This document shows positions 42,632-51,223 of a stretch of 64,000 bases of DNA, piece by piece. The notes under the pieces were generated by a model. It searched no databases. It worked only from the letters and a program-made list of their open reading frames with translations, and was not told where the DNA came from. The stretch spans positions 56,387 through 120,386 of the forward strand of contig JAZNCI010000085.1 of NCBI GenBank assembly GCA_045587485.1. The letters run 5' to 3'. Position 1 is the first letter of the stretch. Each line of letters starts with the position of its first letter. This stretch comes from SIG440 sp045587485. Lineage in GTDB: Bacteria; Bacillota; Clostridia; Monoglobales; Monoglobaceae. A program made the translations under genes and the position numbers.

Positions 42632-43804
42632 TTATTTGTTTTCCAAAATTTCAAGTGCCTTTTTCAGTTGAATATCGTCTTCGTCATTGGGACCGTCCAA
42701 TGAAGTATAGTCCTCAATGCTCATTTTGACCTCTATATCAGGAGTAATTCCCTGATGGTCAATGCATACGTCGTCAGGAGTGTAATATCTTGAATCGGTG
42801 ACTTTCAAAATACTGCCGTCCCAGAATTTATAGGGGATTTGTGTAACCCCTTTACCAAAGGTTTTTTCACCCACAATGGTGGCAAGGTCATAAGCACGCA
42901 GTGCACCCACCAAAACTTCGCTGGCACTGGCGCTGCCGCCGTTGGTAAGCACAACCAAGGGCAACTGAGTTTTACCTTTATTTGCCATATAGTCACGTCT
43001 TTTGCCATTTTTGTTGAGTGTGTATACAATTTCACCTTCGTCAATAAAGGAATCTGCAATATTTACAGCAATTTCCATATATCCTCCGGGGTTGTTTCTC
43101 AGGTCAAGCACCAGGCGTTTCATACCCTGACTTACAAGGTCGTTGAAATGCTGGGCGAATTCATCAAAGGTGTTAACACCAAACTGACTTATCTGAATAT
43201 ATGCGTTTTTGTTGTCAAGCATTTCGGAGGTAACCGTTTCGCGTCTTATGGTGGCGCGTGTTAGCTTTATATCTGTGGTTTTGCCGGTGGATTTTTTCAG
43301 TATAGTCAATGTAACATCTGTTCCATCGGGGCCTTTCATATCTGATGCAACCTTATCGATATTTACACCTGAAACTGACTGACCATCTACACTCAGAATT
43401 TTATCTCCCGATGCGATACCTGCTTTCTCGGCAGGAGAGTCTGCCAAAGGCGAAACGACCGTAATACTTTCGTCTCCTTCGCCGGCGGTAATATATAAAC
43501 CGACGCCGGTATAATCATCGGATTCAACACTTTCGACAAAGCTTTCTGCTTCGTCCTTGTTCATATAAATGGTGTAGGGATCTTCAACACTTGCTGAAAC
43601 ACCAAGAAGCGCACCATCAAGAAGCTTTTCGGTATCAACATCTTCATAATACATATTTTCAAGAACAGCGATACCTGTGTAAAATTTAAGAAGTTCTTTA
43701 AAATTTAGTACACCAAAGGGATTAATTGTCATAACTGTTCCCAGAACGGTCGCCAAAATCAATGCAACTGCGCATATAATAAGAACAGATTTTTTTATAT
43801 ACAT
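42632..43804 (-). CDS. S41-family C-terminal processing protease (CtpA-like)
   Basis: A 390-residue exported protease: an N-terminal membrane segment (about 6-27), a PDZ domain (about 85-175, with GVGLYIT and AGIASGDKILSVDG), and the S41 domain with LRNNPGG, the nucleophile Ser in GGSASASEVL and the catalytic Lys in EKTFGKGVTQ. In Firmicutes such proteases often sit, as here, next to ftsEX and an M23 activator, and trim wall hydrolases or sporulation proteins. The target here is unknown. Confidence 0.95.
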   Translation of the reverse strand: MYIKKSVLIICAVALILATVLGTVMTINPFGVLNFKELLKFYTGIAVLENMYYEDVDTEKLLDGALLGVSASVEDPYTIYMNKDEAESFVESVESDDYTGVGLYITAGEGDESITVVSPLADSPAEKAGIASGDKILSVDGQSVSGVNIDKVASDMKGPDGTDVTLTILKKSTGKTTDIKLTRATIRRETVTSEMLDNKNAYIQISQFGVNTFDEFAQHFNDLVSQGMKRLVLDLRNNPGGYMEIAVNIADSFIDEGEIVYTLNKNGKRRDYMANKGKTQLPLVVLTNGGSASASEVLVGALRAYDLATIVGEKTFGKGVTQIPYKFWDGSILKVTDSRYYTPDDVCIDHQGITPDIEVKMSIEDYTSLDGPNDEDDIQLKKALEILENK

Positions 43805-43843
43805 AATTTAATGGCCTTTCTTGAAAAATTCTTAACAAAGGTT

Positions 43844-43868
43844 CATCCCTTCGCTAAAGGAAGGGATG
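43844..43868 (-). terminator. Hairpin between the M23 gene and ctpA
   Basis: CATCCCTTC pairs with GAAGGGATG around a 7-base loop. No clear T-tract follows on the minus strand, so it may be a processing or attenuation site. Confidence 0.4.
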
Positions 43869-43916
43869 GAAGATGTATAATTATCCTATGCAGACAAGAA
43901 TAATTTAATTACTATT

Positions 43917-45065
43917 TTAGTTAAAATACTGCATCGGGTCAACTGCCGCACCGTTTATCAGTATTTCAAAGTGAAGGTGTGGTCCGGTGGAATTACCTGT
44001 TGAACCTACACGCCCAATTTGTTGACCTTTTTGAACACTTTGTCCTGACGAAACGCTGTAAGAACTCATATGTGCATAAAGAGTTGCTCTGCCACCGCCA
44101 TGGTCAATAATTACACAGTTGCCGTAGCCTGAATTCCAGCCCGCAAGAGTAACAGTACCCGAGTTTGCGGCAACGATTGATGCGCCATAGGCGGCACCGA
44201 TATCAGTACCTGTGTGTCTTTTGTAAATCCCTGTTACGGGATTTTTTCTTCGGGGTGAGAAATGCGAGGTTATGTAGTAGCAGCTTGGTGTGGGCCACGT
44301 GAATTCACCGCCGACATATGCTTTGCCGCGAGTGGAAGAACTAAGCGACCCTGAAATGCTGCGGCGAAGGCTTTCCATTGCTGCGTCTGCCTGGTCGATA
44401 ATCTTTTGATAGGCAGCGGCGTCACTTTCGAGTTCTTTCATATATGCCTGTTGTTCCTGTTGCTTTTTCACAAGTGCCGCTTTTTGAGAGCTCAAATCGC
44501 TTTTTGAAGCTTCCTGAGTTTCCTTCAAAGCAGCTATCTCATCACGGGCAGCCTCGATTTCAAGGCGGTTTGCCTCCATCTCGTCAAATATATCCTTGTC
44601 GTGCTGTGAAATTTCCTTTACTATTTCAACCTTATCGACAAAGTCACCGAAATTTTTTGCTGAAAGGAGCATTTCGACATAGCTGACATCGCCCTGTTCA
44701 CACATAACCCGAAAGCGTTCTTTGAAAAGATCATATTTTTCTTCGGCCTTTTTTGTTGCTGCATCCAGTTTTATCTGCTGTTCAGCCAGGGATTTGTCGG
44801 TTTCGGCAATTTTTGCATTTACTGCATCAATTTTGGATTGAATATCGCCCGCTTCCTTTTCAAGAAGTTCCATATTTTGCAGTGTTTTGGCACGTTTGCT
44901 TTTTGTGTTTTCCAGTTTTTGCTGGGCGTCGTTCTTTTTTTGCTGTTGTTTGTTTATTTCTGCCTGAGATGCAGATACAAACATAGGAGCAACAGATGCA
45001 ATCAGACCCAGAACCATAAGTGCGGCTATAGTTGCTGAAATCAACCTGACTATTTTTTTGTTCAA
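43917..45065 (-). CDS. EnvC-like murein hydrolase activator with coiled coil and M23 domain
   Basis: A 382-residue exported protein: signal peptide (about 1-32, ending in SAS), long coiled coil (about 35-240, very rich in Lys, Glu and Gln), then an M23 LytM domain with RHTGTDIGAAYG, VIIDHGGGRATLYAHM and GPHLHFEI, which keeps the usual zinc His and Asp. The start codon is TTG, with AGGAG nine bases upstream. It follows ftsX, and FtsEX control of such coiled-coil hydrolases (EnvC, PcsB, CwlO) is well known, so it is very likely the FtsEX client here. Confidence 0.92.
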   Translation of the reverse strand: MNKKIVRLISATIAALMVLGLIASVAPMFVSASQAEINKQQQKKNDAQQKLENTKSKRAKTLQNMELLEKEAGDIQSKIDAVNAKIAETDKSLAEQQIKLDAATKKAEEKYDLFKERFRVMCEQGDVSYVEMLLSAKNFGDFVDKVEIVKEISQHDKDIFDEMEANRLEIEAARDEIAALKETQEASKSDLSSQKAALVKKQQEQQAYMKELESDAAAYQKIIDQADAAMESLRRSISGSLSSSTRGKAYVGGEFTWPTPSCYYITSHFSPRRKNPVTGIYKRHTGTDIGAAYGASIVAANSGTVTLAGWNSGYGNCVIIDHGGGRATLYAHMSSYSVSSGQSVQKGQQIGRVGSTGNSTGPHLHFEILINGAAVDPMQYFN

Positions 45066-45125
45066 TTTAAATCACTCCTGACATTTTTTCGATTTTAAGC
45101 CATGGGGTGTTGGACCTCATAAGTC

Positions 45126-46016
45126 TTAAACGTGCAGATGCTTTCTTATAGACATTGCACTTCCTGCCATACCGATGCCTATTCCCATAATGAGGAAGGC
45201 AAAAATAACAATATTTATAACTTCAGAAGATTCAAGAAGAGTAATGTTTCCCATAAATTCCTGAACTGTGGGCAATACCGAGCCATAACCAATCATCACA
45301 ACAATTGTTGCAACAATTGCACCTACTGCACCAAGAAGCATACCTTCAACAATAAATGGCCATCTGATAAACCAGTTTGTCGCACCCACAAATTTCATAA
45401 TATTTATTTCCTTTCGTCTTGAAAACATTCCCAGCTTTATGGTGTTGGAGATAATAAATACCGAAATCGCTGCAAGTATAAGCAAAAGCCATATGCTGAC
45501 GTGCTGAACAGTGTTGGTAATTGAAAGTATCTGCTGAATTAAATCCTGACGATTGACAACATCCTCAACACCTTCAATCTTTGAGGCAGCCTCGGCAACC
45601 TGATTTGCCTTGGTGACATCCTCAAGCGACAGGATATACGCATCACGCAGGGGGTTGTCCTCTTCGAGAGTGTTTATAACTTCTGCCTGTTCTTGATAAA
45701 CGCCTTCTTTGTAGTTTTGCAGGCGTTCTTCTTTGGTATAAAGCTGGGCCTCCTTGACATAGGGGATTTCGCCCAGCTTGCTGCCTATCTCACGAACATC
45801 GTCACGGTTCATTTCGTTTGGCATATATACGTTGATTTCGCATTGCTCTTTTATCTGGTCGCCAATCGAGTTAAGGTTCATTCCAAAAAGAACAAAAAAA
45901 CCAAAAAGAACAAGACTTGCAATAACAATGCCGATTGATGCCAATGTCATAAGGCTGTTGGATATAAGACCCTTAAAGCCCTGAATAACAAAATATTTCA
46001 GATTTCTAAATATCAT
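45126..46016 (-). CDS. ftsX: Cell division protein FtsX
   Basis: Membrane subunit of the FtsEX complex. A 296-residue protein with four membrane helices (about 22-45, 170-192, 222-245, 265-288) and the large extracytoplasmic loop between the first two, which binds the coiled-coil hydrolase. I use the ATG at 46016 with AAGGGG nine bases upstream; it overlaps the end of ftsE by 11 bases. Confidence 0.95.
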   Translation of the reverse strand: MIFRNLKYFVIQGFKGLISNSLMTLASIGIVIASLVLFGFFVLFGMNLNSIGDQIKEQCEINVYMPNEMNRDDVREIGSKLGEIPYVKEAQLYTKEERLQNYKEGVYQEQAEVINTLEEDNPLRDAYILSLEDVTKANQVAEAASKIEGVEDVVNRQDLIQQILSITNTVQHVSIWLLLILAAISVFIISNTIKLGMFSRRKEINIMKFVGATNWFIRWPFIVEGMLLGAVGAIVATIVVMIGYGSVLPTVQEFMGNITLLESSEVINIVIFAFLIMGIGIGMAGSAMSIRKHLHV

Positions 46017-46695
46017 AGCCGTAAACCCCTTCTTCTTCGTCGCGAACAAGATTGCCGTTTTCAATGGCAAGAACTCTCATATGCATTTCGTCAACAAAGT
46101 TTTTAGCGTGAGTGGCAACAATCATTGTGGTGCCACGCTTGTTGATGTCAACAAGCAGCTGCATAATTTCGTTTGCTGTGTCGGGGTCAAGATTGCCGGT
46201 AGGCTCGTCGGCAATAATTACCGGCGGCTTGTTTACCAGAGCACGTGCAAGTGACACCCTTTGCTGTTCCCCTCCTGAAAGCTGACCAGGCTTCATTCTC
46301 GCTTTGTGTGCAAGACCTACCAAGGATAAAACATTTGGAACATTACGTCGAATTTCAGCTCTTGACGCACCGATAACCTGCATTGCAAAAGCAACATTTT
46401 CGTACACAGTTTTGTTTGGGAGAAGCCTGAAATCCTGAAAAACCATACCGATATTTCGTCTGAGATAAGGGATACGACCTTTAGCAAGCTCGTTAAGCTT
46501 CATTCCATTAACAATGATTTCACCGTTGTTGGGTTCTTCTTCTTTGATAATCAGCTTGGTCAGGGTTGATTTACCTGCGCCCGACGGACCTACCAGAAAA
46601 ACAAATTCACCTTTTTCAATAAAGAATGAAACATCATCAAGGGCACGTACACCGGTGTCTTCGTATGTTTTGGATACATTTTTAAATTCAATCAT
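46006..46695 (-). CDS. ftsE: Cell division ATP-binding protein FtsE
   Basis: ATPase subunit of FtsEX. A 229-residue ABC ATPase with Walker A GPSGAGKST, signature LSGGEQQR, Walker B VIIADEPTGNLD and the H-loop IVATHAK. The start is the ATG at 46695 (MIEFKNVSKTYE), as in the family; the ribosome site is weak. Confidence 0.95.
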   Translation of the reverse strand: MIEFKNVSKTYEDTGVRALDDVSFFIEKGEFVFLVGPSGAGKSTLTKLIIKEEEPNNGEIIVNGMKLNELAKGRIPYLRRNIGMVFQDFRLLPNKTVYENVAFAMQVIGASRAEIRRNVPNVLSLVGLAHKARMKPGQLSGGEQQRVSLARALVNKPPVIIADEPTGNLDPDTANEIMQLLVDINKRGTTMIVATHAKNFVDEMHMRVLAIENGNLVRDEEEGVYGYDI

Positions 46696-46748
46696 AACTT
46701 TTACTTGGCCTTTCCGCACTGCCCGGATGGCAGGCAAACGCCCACGGA

Positions 46749-47834
46749 TTAAATCCTTGTGGGCTCTGAAGTAAGGTATTTGTTAACCATCATAGCTACC
46801 TTAAATATGATAGCATCGTCAAACTCTCTCAGGTCAAGTCCTGTGAGCTTTTTAATTTTATCCAGTCTGTAAACAAGAGTATTTCTGTGAACAAACAGCT
46901 TTCTTGATGTTTCTGAAACATTCAGGTTATTCTCAAAGAATTTCTGTATAGTATAAATTGTTTCGCTATCAAGAACAGAAATTGATTCTTTTTTGAAAAC
47001 TTCCTTTAAAAACAGCTCACAGAGAGTGGTAGGAAGCTGGTAAATAAGTCTGCCGATACCCAAATTGTCATAGCTGATAATATTTTTTTCGGTATCAAAC
47101 ACTTTGCCTACCTCAAGAGCAATTCTTGCCTCGCGGTATGCTCTGGCAAGCTCCTGAATGGAGTCGACAACTGTGGATATACCCAAAGATATCTTAACCA
47201 TTGCTTCAGAATTAATGGTATCATGCATTTCCTGAGCCTGTTTGATAATTTCCTTCATACTCGTTCCCGACTTAACTTCTTTAACAATTGCGGCATCACG
47301 GTCATCAATTCGGATAACAAAATCTCTTGTTTTATCGGGGAATATATTATGAAGAATGTCAACCACGGAAGCATCTATGCTTTTGTGAGTTCTTATAAGA
47401 TATACAACTCTTTCGCAATCTACCATAAGTTTAAGTTCACGGCTTCTGTAAATTATGTCGTTGGGCAACACATTGTCAAGGATGACGTTTTTCATAAAGC
47501 TGTTGCGGTCATACTTTTCGTCATAATATTGTTTGATTGTCGAAAAGTGGGCGCCAAGAAAGGCTGCGTAGCCTTTGGCAAGCTCATCAGTCCCCTCACA
47601 GAAAACAACATAAATATTTTTGTTGCAGGTTTCGATTTTGCGAAAAATATAGCCTCCACCTACATACTCATCATTGTTTGTTTCAAAATGAGCAATCACA
47701 GCCTCGTTTTGATGGCCCACCTTGATTTCATCGCTACAGGCAATTATATAACCGCTGTCGTCCATAATGCCAATCTTTCGGTGAATATCCTTTTTCAATT
47801 GATTGCATGCATTTTGAAATATTCTGTTTTGCAT
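46749..47834 (-). CDS. PucR/CdaR-family transcription regulator
   Basis: A 361-residue protein with an N-terminal sensory part (about 1-120, GIMDDSGYIIACSDEIK resembles the sugar-diacid/GAF-like sensor), a central GGDEF-like region (about 135-270) and a C-terminal PucR helix-turn-helix with FFENNLNVSETSRKLFVHRNTLVYRLDKIKKLTGLDLR. It precedes ftsE by 54 bases on the same strand. The effector is unknown. GGAGGT lies before the ATG. Confidence 0.88.
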   Translation of the reverse strand: MQNRIFQNACNQLKKDIHRKIGIMDDSGYIIACSDEIKVGHQNEAVIAHFETNNDEYVGGGYIFRKIETCNKNIYVVFCEGTDELAKGYAAFLGAHFSTIKQYYDEKYDRNSFMKNVILDNVLPNDIIYRSRELKLMVDCERVVYLIRTHKSIDASVVDILHNIFPDKTRDFVIRIDDRDAAIVKEVKSGTSMKEIIKQAQEMHDTINSEAMVKISLGISTVVDSIQELARAYREARIALEVGKVFDTEKNIISYDNLGIGRLIYQLPTTLCELFLKEVFKKESISVLDSETIYTIQKFFENNLNVSETSRKLFVHRNTLVYRLDKIKKLTGLDLREFDDAIIFKVAMMVNKYLTSEPTRI

Positions 47835-47892
47835 TTAAATACCTCCGTACAATAAAAGCAGGATAAATACTTTTCCACTATAATACGCTAAC

Positions 47893-47921
47893 ATTATACC
47901 GCTTTTTTCTTCAAATTGCAA
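47893..47921 (-). promoter_or_regulatory. Promoter of the PucR-type gene and ftsEX operon
   Basis: On the minus strand TTGCAA (47921-47916), a 17-base spacer and TATAAT (47898-47893). Confidence 0.75.
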
Positions 47922-48160
47922 GTTTTTTGTGCAATTTTTACAAAAAATTCATATAAACCAAACTAAACCCCGTCACTACGGACTTTTGCTGCTTTTGTTT
48001 TTGTTGCTGCTCTTGTCCGTGCCGACCGTTTTTTGTCATTCGACATTTTTCGCATCAATTTTTTCTTATAATTTTTTTAGTACGTCGGATTACGAATTTT
48101 ATTCGTAATCTAATAAAAGTTGTCCGTTTTATCCGTTTTGTCCGTTTAAAATATTACTTA
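47922..48160. other. Non-coding region with short repeats
   Basis: No gene is supported here. It contains a 6-bp inverted repeat ACGGAC/GTCCGT (47978-47983 and 48015-48020) around a TGCTGCTTTTG-rich stretch, a hairpin GATTACGAAT/ATTCGTAATC (48084-48109), and three head-to-tail 9-base units TCCGTTTTA, TCCGTTTTG, TCCGTTTAA (48123-48149). Confidence 0.55.
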
Positions 48161-48231
48161 AGGGGGTAAGGGGGCGGAGCCACCTGAGTATGCGTTCCCC
48201 ATCGGGAACGGGGAACGCATATATACCCCCT
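48161..48231. repeat. Large G-rich stem-loop element
   Basis: Outer stem AGGGGGTA (48161-48168) with TACCCCCT (48224-48231), and inner 12-bp stem TATGCGTTCCCC (48189-48200) with GGGGAACGCATA (48210-48221). A smaller alternative, GTTCCC/GGGAAC, nests inside the loop. The left arm region holds GGGGGTAAGGGGGCGG. No known RNA family is recognised. Confidence 0.55.
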
Positions 48232-48364
48232 ATATTTATTGCTTTTAATTCAGCAACAGTACTTTGTAACTAATATTTAACGGATTTGTAATAATGTTTG
48301 TTGATTTTGAGGGATAAATCTATCTTTATTTCTACATTTTTCAAAAAAATATTTTTTCATTACT

Positions 48365-48387
48365 ATTGAAAATTAACAATTTTCAAT
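48365..48387. promoter_or_regulatory. Operator-like palindrome over the SLH-amidase promoter
   Basis: ATTGAAAATT (48365-48374), AAC, AATTTTCAAT (48378-48387): a perfect 10-bp inverted repeat that covers the -35 and most of the spacer. A dimeric repressor bound here would block the promoter. Confidence 0.5.
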
Positions 48388-48394
48388 GTATAAT
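48366..48394 (+). promoter_or_regulatory. Promoter of the SLH amidase gene
   Basis: TTGAAA (48366-48371), a 17-base spacer and TATAAT (48389-48394). Confidence 0.75.
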
Positions 48395-48400
48395 AAATGT

Positions 48401-48598
48401 TGGCAAAGCATTTAAATGTTTCAGTTTGCTAAATTTAGCAAACTATTGTGAAAAATATGTTTTTCACCAGCCATATTTACTGCAATCAAGCTCAGCCTTC
48501 AAGCTTTTACTTTGAAAGTAAGGAACGTGCTTCGCTAAAAGCGTCAGAATGACGTTTAATATATTTGCAATATTATCACATAAAAGAGGAACTTTAAA
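48401..48598 (+). promoter_or_regulatory. Structured 5' leader of the SLH amidase gene
   Basis: The leader of about 200 bases holds a perfect 22-bp palindrome AGTTTGCTAAA/TTTAGCAAACT (48423-48444), the hairpin GTGAAAAA/TTTTTCAC (48448-48467), ACTTTGAAAGT, and CGTCA-GAA-TGACG near 48541-48553. No riboswitch class is recognised; in particular I do not find the conserved blocks of c-di-AMP or c-di-GMP riboswitches. Confidence 0.45.
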
Positions 48599-49936
48599 AT
48601 GAAAAAAACACTTGCGATAATGCTGAATATTATATGTATATTGCTTGCGTTGACGCAGGTTGTTTTTGCGGCAGATTTTCCGGATGTTCCATATATTCAC
48701 AATAATTATAAGGCGATTGTTCACCTTACAGAGCTTGGCGTTATTGCGGGCTATGATGACGGCACCTTTTGTCCCGAACGGGAAATTACCAGGACAGAGT
48801 TCTGTGCCCTTATCGCGCGTACCCTTGGATACAACAAGGATACATATGTTGTTAAGGAAGTACCGTTTAATGATGTCAGCGAAAGCTACTGGGGCCGTGC
48901 GTATATTTCCTTCTGCTATGAGCTTGGCTTGATAAATGGTATGGAGGAAGGCGTTTTTGCTCCTGCTGACAAGGTTACAATGGCTCAGATTGCAAAAATG
49001 ACGGTATGTGCAGTAGATAAAGAGAGCGAGGCAAAGGAAATTCAGGGCAAAAAATGGTATTCGGGATATGTTGAAATTGCAGAGCGTTATGGCCTGCTTG
49101 ACGAAACCGACCAACAGCCCGACGAAAACGCTATCCGTGCAAATGTTGCACAGATAGTGTACAATATGGTTATGTCAGATATGACCGACCGCCCTACAGA
49201 AGATGATTTGGTTTCGAAAGACGATGATTTGGATATCCTTGATGAAGAAGACGAAGAGTTATCCGAAATTGAAAAGGCGTTTATGGAAAAGGACTATTCT
49301 GACGTAAAGGTAATTTTGGTTGATGCGGGTCATAATTTTGACGGCAAGGATATTGGCGCAAGATATGAGCCATATAATGCAATTGAAGAAATTATAACGT
49401 GGCAGATTGCGGACAAGCTTCGCACAAAGCTTCAGGATATGGGATATACCGTGGTTATGACCCGTGAGGAAATGACCGACAGTATTGCGAACACATCTGC
49501 TGTCGAAAGCCTTCAGGCACGGGTGGATATGGCGCATAACAATCTGGTTGATTTGTTTATTTCAATTCATTGTAATATGGGCGGTGGAACAGGAACAGAA
49601 ACATATTGCTTTAGCGAGGGCGGTTATTCAGCAAGGCTGGCAGAGCTTGTTCAGGAAAAAGTATCTGCGACAACAGGTCTTTATAATCGTGGAGTAAAAA
49701 CAGCCGGTTTTTTTGTGATAAAAAATACTATTATGCCATCAATACTGATTGAAACAGGATTTATGGATACCCAGAAAGATGCCCTGCTTCTGACAACCGA
49801 ATACGGTCAGGAGCTTTATGCACGGGCAATTGCTGATGCAGTTTACGAATATGATGTTATGGAGCCCTTGCAGATGGCAGAGGCAGAAATTGAGATACAA
49901 GAAGAGATAGATTCAGAGGTTGATAACAATGATTAA
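48599..49936 (+). CDS. SLH-anchored N-acetylmuramoyl-L-alanine amidase (Amidase_3)
   Basis: Cleaves the bond between muramic acid and the peptide stem. A 445-residue exported protein: signal peptide (1-24, ending in VFA), two clear SLH repeats and a weaker third (about 26-200; GVIAGYDDGTFCPEREITRTEF is typical), an acidic linker (about 205-235), and an Amidase_3 domain with VDAGH (zinc His near 245), the Glu in NAIEEI, SIHCN and the catalytic Glu in SILIETGF. An acidic C-terminal tail follows. The SLH repeats suggest binding to pyruvylated wall polymers. AGAGGA precedes the ATG. Confidence 0.93.
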   Translation: MKKTLAIMLNIICILLALTQVVFAADFPDVPYIHNNYKAIVHLTELGVIAGYDDGTFCPEREITRTEFCALIARTLGYNKDTYVVKEVPFNDVSESYWGRAYISFCYELGLINGMEEGVFAPADKVTMAQIAKMTVCAVDKESEAKEIQGKKWYSGYVEIAERYGLLDETDQQPDENAIRANVAQIVYNMVMSDMTDRPTEDDLVSKDDDLDILDEEDEELSEIEKAFMEKDYSDVKVILVDAGHNFDGKDIGARYEPYNAIEEIITWQIADKLRTKLQDMGYTVVMTREEMTDSIANTSAVESLQARVDMAHNNLVDLFISIHCNMGGGTGTETYCFSEGGYSARLAELVQEKVSATTGLYNRGVKTAGFFVIKNTIMPSILIETGFMDTQKDALLLTTEYGQELYARAIADAVYEYDVMEPLQMAEAEIEIQEEIDSEVDNND

Positions 49937-51161
49937 AAAACCCGAATTGCTTGCTCCGGCAGGAAGTCTTGCAAAACTTAAAATAGCGATAACTTATGGA
50001 GCAGATGCTGTTTATGTCGGCGGTGAGGAATTTTCGCTTCGTGTGGCAGCCGAGAACTTTTCACCCGAAGAGCTGGCGGAGGGTGTGGAATTTGCTCATA
50101 GTCGAGGTAAAAAAGTTTATCTTACGGCAAACATCATTCCTCATAATGAGGATATTTGCAGGTATGAGGAATTTTTGAAGAATTACTTACACACGGGCTT
50201 TGACGCAGTTATCCTGTCAGATTTGGGGATGTTTCAGATAACCCGTGAAATTGCTCCTGACCTTGAAATTCACGTAAGCACACAAGCCAATAACGTGAAT
50301 TTTAAAAGTGCCGAAGGCTGGTACAAAATGGGTGCAAAACGTGTGATTTTGGCAAGGGAAATGTCCTTTGATGAAATTGCTGAAATCCGCGAAAAGACGC
50401 CCGATGGTCTGGAGCTTGAAGCCTTTGTTCATGGTGCGATGTGCATTTCCTATTCGGGCAGATGCCTGCTTAGCAACTATATGACAAACCGTGACAGCAA
50501 TCAGGGTGCTTGTTCACATCCCTGCAGATGGAAATATTATCTTGTGGAAGAAACAAGGCCCGGTGAATATATGCCGGTTGTTGAAAACGAAAGAGGGACT
50601 TTCATATACAACTCTAAGGATTTGTGTATGATTGAACATATTGGCCGACTTATAGAAAGCGGTCTTGACAGCTTTAAAATCGAGGGAAGGGTTAAGACAG
50701 AATATTATTTGGCTACGGTTGTCAAGGCATACCGAGACGCAATTGATAAGTATTTTGAAAACCCCGACAAATTTAAAAACGACCCCAAATGGCTTGAAGA
50801 ACTGAAAAAGGTCAGCCATCGTGACTATACAACAGGGTTCTTTTTCGGAAAGCCCGATGGCAACGAGCAGAACTATGAAACAAGCTCTTACATCAGAAAT
50901 TATGAGCTTTTGGGTATTGTCGAAGACTATGACAACGATACGGGGTTGCTTTCAGTTGTGCAGAAGAACAGATTTTTCAAGGGCTCGGAGGTGGAATTTT
51001 TAAGACCTCAAGGCGATTTTATAAAGCATAAAATCGAGTATATGGAGGATGAAGAGGGAAACGAGCTTGAGCTTGCAAACAAACCGCAAAGGATTGCTAA
51101 AATCCGAATTGATACCCCCGTTGAAAAGGATTCAATGATGAGGGGAGTAAGGGATAAATAA
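49929..51161 (+). CDS. U32-family protein (TrhP/YrrO-like)
   Basis: A 410-residue protein with the U32 start PELLAPAGSLAKLKIAITYGADAVYVGG, HGAMCISYSGRCLLSNYM and the Cys pair in ACSHPCRWKY; these Cys ligate an iron-sulfur cluster in the family. Members once called collagenase-like peptidases are now known as tRNA (TrhP) or rRNA (RlhA) hydroxylation enzymes; TrhP uses prephenate. Its exact target here is inference. The ATG at 49929 overlaps the amidase stop by eight bases, with GAGGT upstream. Confidence 0.9.
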   Translation: MIKKPELLAPAGSLAKLKIAITYGADAVYVGGEEFSLRVAAENFSPEELAEGVEFAHSRGKKVYLTANIIPHNEDICRYEEFLKNYLHTGFDAVILSDLGMFQITREIAPDLEIHVSTQANNVNFKSAEGWYKMGAKRVILAREMSFDEIAEIREKTPDGLELEAFVHGAMCISYSGRCLLSNYMTNRDSNQGACSHPCRWKYYLVEETRPGEYMPVVENERGTFIYNSKDLCMIEHIGRLIESGLDSFKIEGRVKTEYYLATVVKAYRDAIDKYFENPDKFKNDPKWLEELKKVSHRDYTTGFFFGKPDGNEQNYETSSYIRNYELLGIVEDYDNDTGLLSVVQKNRFFKGSEVEFLRPQGDFIKHKIEYMEDEEGNELELANKPQRIAKIRIDTPVEKDSMMRGVRDK

Positions 51162-51223
51162 CGCCCATATAAATTTTGTAAATAATATTAAAATATATTT
51201 CTTTATTAACAGGAGGTTAGAAA

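Noticed and set aside
47940..48040. Gln-rich minus-strand micro-frame of about 33 codons
   Set aside because: No ribosome binding site and a low-complexity composition; treated as non-coding.
48401..48598. c-di-AMP or c-di-GMP riboswitch in the SLH amidase leader
   Set aside because: The gene type would fit, but I cannot find the conserved blocks of either class. A covariance search could reopen the question.
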